64,000 bases of DNA from Bermanella sp044597725. Lineage in GTDB: Bacteria > Pseudomonadota > Gammaproteobacteria > Pseudomonadales > Oceanobacteraceae. The notes beneath the pieces were generated by a model, which saw only the letters and a list, made by a program, of their open reading frames with translations, did no database searches and had not been told where the DNA came from. Each line of letters starts with the position of its first letter. The stretch's first letter is position 1. Both the position numbers and the translations under genes were made by a program. Below, in pieces: positions 1 to 8,695 of the stretch. The stretch spans positions 2,666,001 to 2,730,000 of the forward strand of contig NZ_CP139003.1 of NCBI RefSeq assembly GCF_044597725.1, written 5' to 3'.

Positions 1-197
1 TGATAGAGCTTGATGGCGGTATCTCTTAATAATTTTTCTTTGACAGTTAGACCTTCAGTAGGCGTTCTTATTAATAACTCCTGGTTCGAGATATACACAC
101 GCTTATTGTTAACCTCCTCTGTCGAACCACCTTCAACTATCTCTGAAAAGCTCGAGTAGGTCACGACCATTAATAGTAATATGAGTATATTTTTCAT
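1..197 (-). CDS. Exported protein, N-terminal part, cut by window edge (candidate immunity partner)
   Basis: The visible 65 residues begin with a lysine and then a hydrophobic stretch (MKNILILLLMVVTYSSFS), which reads as a Sec signal peptide; the rest is polar and not recognisable. Its ATG overlaps the stop codon of the large upstream gene in a TAATG arrangement, so the two are translationally coupled and belong to one operon. A periplasmic or lipoprotein-like product made from the gene directly after a candidate cell-wall-targeting toxin would fit an immunity protein. That role is inference from position and signal peptide only. The gene continues beyond base 1. Confidence 0.7.
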   Translation of the reverse strand, partial: MKNILILLLMVVTYSSFSEIVEGGSTEEVNNKRVYISNQELLIRTPTEGLTVKEKLLRDTAIKLY

Positions 198-2665
198 TAG
201 AATTCTTCCTTAATTATTACGGTTAAGCCTGTATACAGTATGTCATTGTATTCATCATCACTACCATCATACGATGGAATGGTTCGCTGGCTCGTATGTT
301 CAATTATCAAATCTTTCAATCGATTATATTGAGTTGTGCTACTTATCACATAAGGATACTCAGTATCCTTGTCTTTATTCATCGTTAAATCTTTAATACC
401 TGGTGCAAAGCACCCTTCGATATCCTTTGGAAAGTTACCTATATGAATGTTTACTAGACTACGATTACCAAATAGCTCAGCCGCTGCTTCTTTAGTTGTT
501 TTCACCAGCCTAAAATCACCTTTACTACCTGGGTTGTCAATTAATGAATAGTTCCCCGGCATAATTCGTTGATCGGAACCCGCCGCTTGTGAATTTGGAC
601 CAGCGGCCTCAAGCATGTAGCCTGTCATTTTAACACTGCCGTTGACTATAAATTTAAACTTAGAGTGAGTTCCACCCTGTGACGCATTAAGCGCATGAAA
701 GTACTCCATATAAGCAAGGTAATCATTATACTTATTGTCACTCGGCGGTACTTCCTCAGCATACGGGACGGCCTCAATACCGTTTAGCGCTTCTGGGTTC
801 TTGGGCCATTGGGCAAAACGCGTTATAACCAATTCGATATTTAATGGTAGCTTGTCCAGTTGCTCTATAAAACTAATAGGATGAAAATGATAAACCTTTG
901 AGCTGGCCGGTAAATCGGCACCCGCAGTTTTTGCCTCATCCCACCACGATAGATTTTTAATTTGTTCTTTTGCTTCTTCAAACGCTGCATCGTCTGGCAC
1001 TAAGTCTTTTAAGTGCTGCCATTTACTTAAGCTGACATCGTTTTGCCATTCACTTGGGTGCTTTGCAATAACTCGACTTAACCTATCGGACAATACATCG
1101 TCCTTCAGTGCTGCCTTAACTTCACGACCACTTATCTCGCCATTTCCGCTAACATCGATATCTTCAAACAGTTCCTTAAAAAATGGGGTGAGATTTTTAT
1201 AGTCAATTTCGGCATCTTGGCTGCCGGTGCCTTCTTCCTTGGCCAGTTTAAAGCCAGGCCAATTAAGTGGTGATGTGAGCTCTGTATCATTCTCTTTGAC
1301 CCAGCCGTTTTCCGTAGCTGTTCTATTAACACCATTGATCAAGCTAAGATAATGAAGGAAGCCTTTATCATCAAAGGGCAGGGTCACTTCGTACCATGTG
1401 TTACCTGCTGTGTCTTTGCATGTATTGCAAGCCTTTAAATCTATATAACATTCATCACTGGAGCCTAGCAAAGGCTTCTCTTGAAACGTATATTGTTTGA
1501 GATTATCTCCATTAGGTACGTTTTCTTTTATACGATGGAATAATTTACTGCCTTTATTCACCTTCAAAATCGTTTTATCACTTTCTTCTAAATCGGCATG
1601 CTCCTTAATAAAATCAACGATCGTATCGTCACTGAATATCTCAAAGTGCAGGCAGTTATCTTGGGAGAAGTTTAACCCGGGGTGGCCTAAAAAAGTTCCT
1701 GTTTCTATGAACGTATTGGGGCAATGTATACTATCTAATAAACCTTCATCGATATCATTTTCATCAAATTTGACGTTACTATTATAGTAAATGTATGACG
1801 CCTCATCTGCTGCAATACCGTCAATTTCTATTACTTCTGCCCATTGAGTATCATTAACTTTTAGTTTTACTTTGCTATTTTTCTTGAGAACAGCACGAAT
1901 AGTATCAACGTCAAAGTTCTTTTCTGTCCGTAGGTTCAGACCTTTTAGGGCGTTTTCATCCGATGGCATTAATGGGTCTTCTTGAGTGGTGATAACATAG
2001 CAGCCCCCTTTGTCTAAGGTGCGTTCGCTATCTAAAAGTGCATAGCCGCTATAAGACTCACCCTTATGATCAATAAATGTTACTTTTTTATAATTGGCAT
2101 TACTGGCAACTTTATCCAAGTACATCATTTGCTCAGTATCACTATGGCTATCATTGTCTTCTAGCAGTTCACTTCCAACAGGAGCTGTGACAATTATTTC
2201 ACCTGTTTTTAAATGCCTAATATTCAGACCACCCGGAACATCTTCACTTGTGGTTATGGTGGCGTCTCTTTCACTGCCTTCCGTGGCACGAATATAGTCA
2301 GGAATGGCCATACTGGGTTTTGCGTTATAACCGCTAGCAGGCATCAAGTGCATGTATAAGGAGTAACAATTCAGAATTCGATCTTTTACTTTAATTTCAT
2401 GTTGTATTAAGGCAAACGAATTAGAGTACTTGTTTTTAGGGTTACGGCCACTATAACGTAAATCTGCGGTGATATAGTCACTTGCAAACCTGTAAGCAAT
2501 TAGCTTTCCAGCCGCAACGGCTTGAACAGGTTTATCAATGGTGAAGTGCATTCCACCGTGCCAATGCCTATTGGCACCTAGTAAATAATGCCCTCCTTCG
2601 GTTGCTAGATTATTACTGTATAATCTAGCTGCATCCTGATCCTTTAGCGGCATTGTCGCTGTCAT
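197..2665 (-). CDS. Large multidomain protein: split M23-like fold with SH3-like inserts, EF-hand, DUF5675-like C-terminus; candidate type VI effector
   Basis: 822 residues, no signal peptide. Residues about 26-60 (HGGMHFTIDKPVQAVAAGK), a later LYMHL and residues 338-343 (CLHFEI) follow the order of conserved segments in M23/LytM peptidases. The usual metal ligands are altered: the HxxxD pair reads H36 with H40, and the HxH pair reads C338 with H340. Between the two halves lie two SH3-like stretches starting GLNIR and GLNLR. Residues 504-515 (DVSGNGEISGRE) are an EF-hand loop, followed by a WWDEA and VYHFHPISF stretch that I associate with VgrG/type VI-linked proteins. Residues about 605-800 resemble DUF5675 (IMPGNYSL, then LVNIHIGNFPKDIEGCFAPG). 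The start has an AGGG about 10 bases upstream. Effector function is inference; no other secretion genes are visible here. The overlapping exported gene downstream may be its partner. Confidence 0.75.
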   Translation of the reverse strand: MTATMPLKDQDAARLYSNNLATEGGHYLLGANRHWHGGMHFTIDKPVQAVAAGKLIAYRFASDYITADLRYSGRNPKNKYSNSFALIQHEIKVKDRILNCYSLYMHLMPASGYNAKPSMAIPDYIRATEGSERDATITTSEDVPGGLNIRHLKTGEIIVTAPVGSELLEDNDSHSDTEQMMYLDKVASNANYKKVTFIDHKGESYSGYALLDSERTLDKGGCYVITTQEDPLMPSDENALKGLNLRTEKNFDVDTIRAVLKKNSKVKLKVNDTQWAEVIEIDGIAADEASYIYYNSNVKFDENDIDEGLLDSIHCPNTFIETGTFLGHPGLNFSQDNCLHFEIFSDDTIVDFIKEHADLEESDKTILKVNKGSKLFHRIKENVPNGDNLKQYTFQEKPLLGSSDECYIDLKACNTCKDTAGNTWYEVTLPFDDKGFLHYLSLINGVNRTATENGWVKENDTELTSPLNWPGFKLAKEEGTGSQDAEIDYKNLTPFFKELFEDIDVSGNGEISGREVKAALKDDVLSDRLSRVIAKHPSEWQNDVSLSKWQHLKDLVPDDAAFEEAKEQIKNLSWWDEAKTAGADLPASSKVYHFHPISFIEQLDKLPLNIELVITRFAQWPKNPEALNGIEAVPYAEEVPPSDNKYNDYLAYMEYFHALNASQGGTHSKFKFIVNGSVKMTGYMLEAAGPNSQAAGSDQRIMPGNYSLIDNPGSKGDFRLVKTTKEAAAELFGNRSLVNIHIGNFPKDIEGCFAPGIKDLTMNKDKDTEYPYVISSTTQYNRLKDLIIEHTSQRTIPSYDGSDDEYNDILYTGLTVIIKEEF

Positions 2666-2743
2666 GCTTATTAATCCCTTATGATATACTCTAGAAAATA
2701 TCCTATAGCTGAATATTTTTTATAAATGACCTGTATAGAGTTT

Positions 2744-2935
2744 TTAAAATGAAAATAAGAATTCTTTTTTCTTAATGACAATAATTTGATATTGAGTACT
2801 TTTTTTCAAATCGACCTTAATACCTTCGGCTAACTGGGACTCTGTCTTTTCGAGAATCGTCCAGTTTTTACGATCTTTTTTGGTTTGTTCACTCACAGTA
2901 TGACCCTCCCTTGGTATTCGCTCACTGTGCTCCAT
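2744..2935 (-). CDS. Small hypothetical protein, 63 aa
   Basis: A 63-residue, lysine- and glutamate-rich reading frame ending in EFLFSF. It has a good ribosome binding site (GAGG six bases before the ATG) and lies 78 bases upstream of the large effector-like gene on the same strand, so it could be the first gene of that operon. I do not recognise the sequence. It has no signal peptide or membrane segment. It could be a chance frame; the ribosome binding site and the operon-like position are the only support. Confidence 0.4.
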   Translation of the reverse strand: MEHSERIPREGHTVSEQTKKDRKNWTILEKTESQLAEGIKVDLKKSTQYQIIVIKKKEFLFSF

Positions 2936-3044
2936 TAACGGCCTCGATAGTAGCTTTTATTAAACTTGGCCTCAACTGATTCGTGTAGGAGTGAGTTCGG
3001 GCGCACAAAGTGAATTAGAAATGCTTGAATAAAACTAATGATAA

Positions 3045-3404
3045 AGCACCAAAAAACCGGCCGCACTACTTTTTTGCTGAATCGAAAATTACGGTTTTCG
3101 AGAATTATTCATAAAGCGAGCGGCGTCACGAGCCACGGATGGCGAGTGCGAGCCTATAGGGATATATTCACGGCGTCCGCGAGACTACGGATGATTCTCG
3201 AAAGGCGTGGCGGGTTTTAAAGACCCAATTGCGGGGGTCGCTAGGGCTCCGGCCGCACTACTTTAGATTTTGGAAATCGCGTAGGGTTTTGACAACCCAT
3301 TGCGGGGGTCGCCTACGGCTCCGGCCGCACTACTTGGGGTTTTGGAAATCATGCAGGATTTTGATAACCCATTGCGGGGTTGCCTGCGGCTCCGGCCGCA
3401 CTAC
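3045..3404 (-). repeat. Extragenic repeat array 1 (one long L module, two short modules, S units) downstream of pgi
   Basis: S units in minus orientation lie at 3374-3404, 3302-3333 and 3231-3261, with a truncated S at about 3057-3069. The first two are separated by short linkers giving periods of 71-72 bp; the linkers share GGAAATC and ATTTTG pieces. The long linker (about 3070-3220) starts with TTTTGCTGAATCG and contains nested inverted repeats. The S unit nearest pgi supplies the TAG stop codon of pgi. This fills the whole gene-free stretch from 2936 to 3400 apart from about 100 bases at the left. Confidence 0.85.
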
Positions 3405-5053
3405 AGTTTGTTTTTCATATTGCGGAAGGCGTTGATTAAGCCCATGGTTGATGCGTCGAATAAGCCGTCTTCGGCGGTATTTTCTTCGGCTAGCAATGCG
3501 CTGTGTACTTTATCGCCCAGTTGTTTACCAAGCTCTACGCCCCATTGGTCGAAGCTGTTTATACCCCATATATGGCCTTGTACAAATACCTTGTGTTCAT
3601 ACAGTGCTATCAAGGCACCTACCACTTTGGGTGTGGATTTTTCGAAAAAGAGTGTGTTGCTCGGTCGGTTGCCCGGTATCACTTTTTGCGGTGCGAGTTC
3701 GGCTATTTCTGCGTCGGTTTTGCCTTCGGCTTTTAGTTCGGCCTGTGCTTCTTGAAGGGTTTTTCCTTGCATTAAGGCTTGGCTTTGGCTTAAGCAGTTG
3801 CTAACTAATAACTCATGAAACTTGTCCACTGGGTTATGGGTTTGCAGTGGAATTATAAAATCGCTGGGTACAAACTGGGTGCCTTGGTGCAATAACTGGT
3901 GGTAAGCATGTTGGCCATTGCTGCCTACACCGCCCCAAATAATGGGGCCTGCTTGGTAGTCTAGCGGCCTACCATTTTTAGCAACGCTTTTACCGTTACT
4001 CTCCATATCTAGCTGTTGAATATGGGCAGGTAAGCCACGTAAATAATGGTCGTATGGCAATATGGCGTGGCTTTGTGCTTTAAAGAAATTAATATACCAC
4101 ACCCCTAGCAACGCCATAATAACCGGCATGTTTTGCTCTAATGGCGCTTGCTTAAAATGAACATCCATTTCATGGGCACCTTGCAGTACCTGCTTAAAGT
4201 TTTCGTGCCCTATGGTTAGCATAAGCGGTAAACCTATGGCGCTCCATAATGAATAGCGCCCGCCTACCCAGTCCCACATTGGAAAGATATTTTTTTCATC
4301 TATGCCAAACTCTTTAGCCTTTTCTACATTCGCCGTCACTGCGGTGAAGTGTCGGGGTAAGTCTGCATCACTACCGCCATTATCTAAAAACCAGTGGCGA
4401 CATTCGGTGGCGTTTTTAAGGGTTTCTTGTGTGCCAAAGCTTTTGCTTTGCACTATAAACAAGGTGGTTTCGGGGTTTAGGCCTTGCAATACTTCGGTTA
4501 AGTTAGAGCCGTCTATATTTGCCAAGTAATGACAATTAATTTTTTTACCCCAGTAAGGCTTTAGCGATTGTGACGCTAATTTTGGTCCTAAAAAAGAACC
4601 GCCAATACCAATAGATACAACATCGGTAAAGGGTTTATTACTAAAACCACGCCAATGCTGGTTGCGAATACGCCAACAGAATTCTTTCATGCGCGTTAAA
4701 GTCGCGCGCACTTCAGGCATCACGTCTTTACCATCTACATAAACTGGTTCATCAGAAAAATTACGCAGTGCCGTGTGCAACGCTGGGCGCTGTTCACTGG
4801 TATTGATAAGTGCCCCCGAAAACATATCGTTAATTGCCTGGGGCAGTTCGCTTTCTTGTGCAAGCTGAGTGAGTAAACTAAGTGTTTCTTGGGTAACTCG
4901 GTTTTTAGAGTAGTCGAGGGTGATACCTGCGGCCGTTAAAGAAAGTTCGGAAAACCGCTGAGGATTATCCGCAAACCACTGACGCATGCTGTCGTCGCAC
5001 ATTTGTTGGTAGTACTGTTTAAGTAGCGCATAAGCAGGAAGGGATTTAAACAT
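3401..5053 (-). CDS. pgi: Glucose-6-phosphate isomerase
   Basis: Interconverts glucose-6-phosphate and fructose-6-phosphate in the cytosol. At 550 residues it matches the length of the E. coli enzyme. Both family signatures are present: GGRYSLWSAIG in the middle and FDQWGVELGKQLG near the C-terminus, together with GIGGSFLGPK, KSFGTQET, the catalytic-Glu region MESNGKS and GSNGQHAYHQLLHQG. The protein ends NMKNKL and its TAG stop codon is the first part of a repeat S unit (TAGTGCGGCC), so the repeat has joined directly onto the coding sequence. It lies downstream of ihfB with 46 bases between them. Its presence next to a sugar-nucleotide operon may be coincidental. Confidence 0.97.
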   Translation of the reverse strand: MFKSLPAYALLKQYYQQMCDDSMRQWFADNPQRFSELSLTAAGITLDYSKNRVTQETLSLLTQLAQESELPQAINDMFSGALINTSEQRPALHTALRNFSDEPVYVDGKDVMPEVRATLTRMKEFCWRIRNQHWRGFSNKPFTDVVSIGIGGSFLGPKLASQSLKPYWGKKINCHYLANIDGSNLTEVLQGLNPETTLFIVQSKSFGTQETLKNATECRHWFLDNGGSDADLPRHFTAVTANVEKAKEFGIDEKNIFPMWDWVGGRYSLWSAIGLPLMLTIGHENFKQVLQGAHEMDVHFKQAPLEQNMPVIMALLGVWYINFFKAQSHAILPYDHYLRGLPAHIQQLDMESNGKSVAKNGRPLDYQAGPIIWGGVGSNGQHAYHQLLHQGTQFVPSDFIIPLQTHNPVDKFHELLVSNCLSQSQALMQGKTLQEAQAELKAEGKTDAEIAELAPQKVIPGNRPSNTLFFEKSTPKVVGALIALYEHKVFVQGHIWGINSFDQWGVELGKQLGDKVHSALLAEENTAEDGLFDASTMGLINAFRNMKNKL

Positions 5054-5099
5054 GACGACGTTCCTTGTTTACCACATATTAGTTAATGTTAATGCTCGA

Positions 5100-5396
5100 C
5101 TAATGTTCAGCTGTGGCGTGCTCATTGACCTGTTCGCGAAGTTCTTTACCCGGTTTGAAATGTGGCACATATTTACCACGCAAAGGAACTGCTTCCCCTG
5201 TTTTTGGGTTACGCCCTATGCGGGGGTTTCTAAAATGCAATGAAAAACTACCAAACCCTCGTATCTCAATACGATCGCCCTGGCTCAGTGCCTGAGACAT
5301 GGTATCGAGTATGGTTTTAACTGCCAGCTCAATGTCTTTACTCGACATTTCTGGGTGTTTTTCAGTAATACGTTCTATGAGCTCAGATTTAGTCAT
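5100..5396 (-). CDS. ihfB: Integration host factor subunit beta
   Basis: 98 residues of the HU/IHF family. It begins MTKSELIERI and contains GFGSFSLHFRNPRIGRNPKTG, which carries the beta-arm proline that intercalates into DNA, and ends in the helix KPGKELREQVN. It pairs with IhfA to bend DNA. The usual upstream neighbour is rpsA; here a six-gene pseudaminic acid operon separates the two. The 155-base gap upstream (5397-5551) holds no gene and presumably the ihfB promoter; it also has a weak, bulged hairpin near 5483-5511 that could end the pse transcript. Confidence 0.97.
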   Translation of the reverse strand: MTKSELIERITEKHPEMSSKDIELAVKTILDTMSQALSQGDRIEIRGFGSFSLHFRNPRIGRNPKTGEAVPLRGKYVPHFKPGKELREQVNEHATAEH

Positions 5397-5551
5397 AAAA
5401 GGGTCTCTCCCTTATGGATTACGTAAATCAGGCACCTAAGTTGTACAGCGCTTCACCAGCTTATTCGACCTTGTTTAAACTTTGCCCTATTTTTTTATGA
5501 TAGGCAAGCTAAGTAGCTGAATTTATTAAGAATATCGAATTTAAGTCACGT

Positions 5552-6592
5552 TTACCATTGTATATGGTCGTGCTTGACCGCTTGGCATGAAGCAACATCT
5601 TGAGTTACACGTTTGCCCACTATTTGCGGTAAATACTTGGGGGCAAGGCCAAAACCGGGCCGAACACTGCGTACATCCTGTTCAGATATGACGTCGCCTG
5701 CTTTTAGCGGGCGCACAAAATACAGCGAACGTCTAAACTGAGCGTTGCCTATTTCGCTGGATTTACGGCCATAATCCACCTGACCCAAGGCCTGCCATGC
5801 AATTTTTGCTGAATCGCAAAGCTGTTTGAGTTCTGCCGGCTCTAGCGAGAAACTGTCGTCTGGCCCGCCGCCATTGCGGTCTAAGGTAAAGTGTTTTTCG
5901 ATTACACTAGCCCCCAAGGCAACGCTGGCAATAGCCGTTGTATTATCAATGGTATGATCCGATAACCCCGTTATGCAGCCAAATTCCTGCCCCATATCCA
6001 CAAGGGTTTTTAAGTTATAGTCTGCCGCAGGTGCAGGGTAACCACTTACGCAATGTAAAACGGTTAATTGTGTGCAGCCTGCGTTTTTGGCTGTTTCAAT
6101 TGCTTCGGCTATTTCTTCCTTATTGGCCATACCCGTTGAAATAATCATGGGTTTGCCCGTTTTAGCCACATATTCGATAAGCGGTAAATCGATGGCTTCG
6201 AAAGAGGCTATTTTATAAGCTGGTGCATTGAGGGATTCGAGCAAGTCTACCGCGGTTGTATCAAAGGGTGAACTGAATATAGTAATCCCTAAATCTTTAG
6301 CATATTCAAAAAGAGGAGCGTGCCATTCCCATGGCATATGTGCTTCTTCATATAAATCGTACAGAGTTCGGCCATCCCAAAGACCACCCGTGATTTTAAA
6401 TTCGTCACTGTCGCAATTCAGGGTAATAGTATCGGGCTTGTAAGTTTGCAGCTTGACGGCATCAGCCCCGGCTTGTTTAGCAGCATTTATGATTTTTTTT
6501 GCCGTTTCGATAGACCCATTATGGTTTGCCGAAAGCTCTGCAATAATATACGGCGCATGTTCGCTGCCAATGTGTCTACCGTTAATGTTCAT
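5552..6592 (-). CDS. pseI: Pseudaminic acid synthase (NeuB/PseI family)
   Basis: Condenses 2,4-diacetamido-2,4,6-trideoxy-L-altrose with phosphoenolpyruvate to give pseudaminic acid. It has the NeuB TIM barrel (IIAELSANHNGS, DAVKLQTYKPDTITL, FSSPFDTTAVD, ISTGMAN, TGLSDHT, IEKHFTLDR) followed by a SAF/antifreeze-like C-terminal domain from about residue 285 (RRSLYFVRPLKAGDVI). I choose the ATG at 6592 (MNINGRHIG) because GAGG lies six bases upstream of it; a longer frame starts with TTG at 6604. It overlaps the end of the acetyltransferase gene by 11 bases. It is the last gene of the pse operon. Confidence 0.93.
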   Translation of the reverse strand: MNINGRHIGSEHAPYIIAELSANHNGSIETAKKIINAAKQAGADAVKLQTYKPDTITLNCDSDEFKITGGLWDGRTLYDLYEEAHMPWEWHAPLFEYAKDLGITIFSSPFDTTAVDLLESLNAPAYKIASFEAIDLPLIEYVAKTGKPMIISTGMANKEEIAEAIETAKNAGCTQLTVLHCVSGYPAPAADYNLKTLVDMGQEFGCITGLSDHTIDNTTAIASVALGASVIEKHFTLDRNGGGPDDSFSLEPAELKQLCDSAKIAWQALGQVDYGRKSSEIGNAQFRRSLYFVRPLKAGDVISEQDVRSVRPGFGLAPKYLPQIVGKRVTQDVASCQAVKHDHIQW

Positions 6593-7649
6593 TACTATCC
6601 TCAACTACATCATTCGGAAAATATTTAGGGTTTAAACACGCAACACAGATCCTATCCATAGGCTTTCCGTTAACCCAATAATATCCATTCATTCTTGTTT
6701 CTTCAAACCAACCGGCTCGGGTATAAGCTTTGAAGGAAGCAATATGGTCTTCATACATGCCTCCCTGCAAGCGTCGCATTCCATGATTGTTAAATGCTAT
6801 TTGGTTTGCAATCTCAATAGACTTTTTGGCTAACCCTTTACCCGCAAACTCTCTATTACCAATTAAGCATACTAAATCAGATGTAAAGTTAACTTGATCG
6901 ATCAAGCCAACTTTAAAGTTACCAATCTTTTCTCCATTGTCTGATTTAATCAGGTAATAAAACCATCTTTGAATAGAAAGACCACGCTCCATATCATCAA
7001 CAATTGTTGCTTTGGTAAAAGCTCGTCTACTGCCTGTAAAGTAGTTTAAATGGCCATCATCATTTTGGTACCAACTTATATATTCTTTATCCACATCCGT
7101 GTCTTTTAGTGGTGTAATTTCAATACCATATTGGGACGATAATGACTTATATGAACTTGAAACAAGCCAATTGTCTATCCGATACTCACGAATATCATAT
7201 TTAACGCCACCTCTTTCATAATCTTTTTGATACTCTTTTTCTAATAAAAAACCTAAGTCTATGTGGAATTGTTCAGATTTTTTATTAAGTTCAATAATTA
7301 GGCCTGTAACACTCTCGACTTCTCGATTAAAGAAAACATACTCAAGTGCTTGGCGTGCCATTTTATAACCTAATCCTTTTTCGATAGGCTCACCAATATA
7401 AAATGACCAAGTTGCATGTTTAAAAGATTCATCATATTTAAATGAAACCACACCAACAGGAAAATCATTCCATTCAAATATAAGAATTTCCGATTGAGGG
7501 TCATGCTGCTGATTGTTCCACCAATATATATGTTCTTCGTATGATATAAGATTGTTATTAAAGCTCGACTCTCTAACCCTATCAGAGTTTCGCCACAACC
7601 ATACTCGCTGAAGATCTGAGTCATTCATTGGTCTAACTATTGAAGGCAT
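6582..7649 (-). CDS. pseH: PseH-type N-acetyltransferase fused to a second GNAT domain
   Basis: About 355 residues, roughly twice the length of a normal PseH. Residues about 5-165 match the PseH/RimL-type GNAT fold that acetylates UDP-4-amino-4,6-dideoxy-N-acetyl-altrosamine (WLWRNSDRVRESSF, SFYIGEPIEKGLGYKMARQA, HIDLGFLLEKEY). Residues about 178-345 form another complete GNAT domain (EYISWYQNDDG, LIGNREFAGKGLAKKSIEIA, FKAYTRAGWFEETRMNG). The second domain may acylate another position or another sugar; that is unproven. The start is the ATG at 7649, in TGATG overlap with pseG, with GGGAG seven bases upstream; a TTG one codon earlier is possible. The gene is visibly richer in A and T than rpsA or cmk. 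Confidence 0.8.
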   Translation of the reverse strand: MPSIVRPMNDSDLQRVWLWRNSDRVRESSFNNNLISYEEHIYWWNNQQHDPQSEILIFEWNDFPVGVVSFKYDESFKHATWSFYIGEPIEKGLGYKMARQALEYVFFNREVESVTGLIIELNKKSEQFHIDLGFLLEKEYQKDYERGGVKYDIREYRIDNWLVSSSYKSLSSQYGIEITPLKDTDVDKEYISWYQNDDGHLNYFTGSRRAFTKATIVDDMERGLSIQRWFYYLIKSDNGEKIGNFKVGLIDQVNFTSDLVCLIGNREFAGKGLAKKSIEIANQIAFNNHGMRRLQGGMYEDHIASFKAYTRAGWFEETRMNGYYWVNGKPMDRICVACLNPKYFPNDVVEDSNEH

Positions 7650-8695
7650 CAATAATCTCCCATTATAATATCAGCCACTTTCTGCGCACCACTACCATCG
7701 ATCAAAGCACGCGTATTATCAGATAACATGGTAATTGTATTATCTAGGTTTGTATCGTTTATAATTTTGGCTAAATTACTTATTTCAGGCATTTCTACTT
7801 TTATAGCTAAATTATCAGCCGCTAATGCATTTATAAACACACGCTGATTATCTGCTATTGGTACAAGTATAGACGGCAACCCTAAACAAAACCGCTCCCA
7901 AGTTGTACTGCCAGCGGCCCCTATTGCAATATCTGCGTGTGTCATTTGATACGCTATGTTTTGACAGTCGATAATCAGTTCACTTTTAATGGGCAATGTT
8001 TGTAATCGCTCTTTAATCGATTCCACATGAGGGGCGTTTTTTCCCATAATCACTTTTAAACTGTAATTATCTTTATGAGCAATATCATCAACGGAATCTA
8101 AACATTGTAGGGTTATATTATCGTTATCAATACCGCCCATATTAATCAACAATGTTTTATGTTCAGACTGCCGGTTTCTAGCCAAGCTTTGTTGTCTAAA
8201 CTCAGAAAATTCATTACGCAATAAACTATATTCAACCCCTAATAGTAGCTTGGTGTGAGGAGCAACTAAATTAAAGTAATCCTCTTCTGTTACTCCATAG
8301 TTTTGATTAAGTAAGTAATCACAACTTAAAAAGCGGTTTGCTAAATCGTCTATAACAAGCGTTTTATGGGTATATTGGTTCACCTGCTTTAACCAATAAT
8401 CGTTAAGCTCGTAATGGTCCACAACCACAAGGTCATACTTAGATAACTGGAGCAAACCTATCGTATAGTCGGCATCACTTACCGCAAAATTATCCGATGA
8501 ATTTTCATCAAACGGTAAGCTATGGCATACAAACCCTTTACTTTTAATAAGCTCTATTAAATGACCCGGCTTCTGAGCACATGCAAACTCAACGTGTATA
8601 CCTTTTGTATCTAACTCAGATGCTAACGTCAGGCAGCGCATGATGTGCCCACTACCTATTGCCAAGGATGCATCGGCTCTAAACAGTACCTTCAT
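7649..8695 (-). CDS. pseG: UDP-2,4-diacetamido-2,4,6-trideoxy-altropyranose hydrolase
   Basis: Removes UDP from the diacetamido sugar before condensation by PseI. It is a GT-B-like enzyme of 348 residues. The start MKVLFRADASLAIGSGHIMRC is diagnostic, with the GSGHIMRCLTLA glycine/histidine loop of the family; also LVVVDHYELNDYW, LLINMGGIDNDN and ADIAIGAAGSTTWERFCLGLP. Its ATG overlaps the pseF stop codon by four bases (ATGA). The base composition is AT-rich like its neighbour pseH. Confidence 0.92.
   Translation of the reverse strand: MKVLFRADASLAIGSGHIMRCLTLASELDTKGIHVEFACAQKPGHLIELIKSKGFVCHSLPFDENSSDNFAVSDADYTIGLLQLSKYDLVVVDHYELNDYWLKQVNQYTHKTLVIDDLANRFLSCDYLLNQNYGVTEEDYFNLVAPHTKLLLGVEYSLLRNEFSEFRQQSLARNRQSEHKTLLINMGGIDNDNITLQCLDSVDDIAHKDNYSLKVIMGKNAPHVESIKERLQTLPIKSELIIDCQNIAYQMTHADIAIGAAGSTTWERFCLGLPSILVPIADNQRVFINALAADNLAIKVEMPEISNLAKIINDTNLDNTITMLSDNTRALIDGSGAQKVADIIMGDY

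Noticed and set aside
3229..3404. Regularly spaced S units as a CRISPR array
   Set aside because: Only three or four copies with 40-base linkers that resemble each other, the other loci have 160-200-base related linkers, and no cas genes are present.
3038..3435. Short reading frames in the first repeat array
   Set aside because: They run through S and L units and read as Arg/Gly/Cys-rich repeats; not genes.
5052..5295. Plus-strand frames overlapping ihfB
   Set aside because: They are antisense to a well-supported ihfB gene and show no family features.
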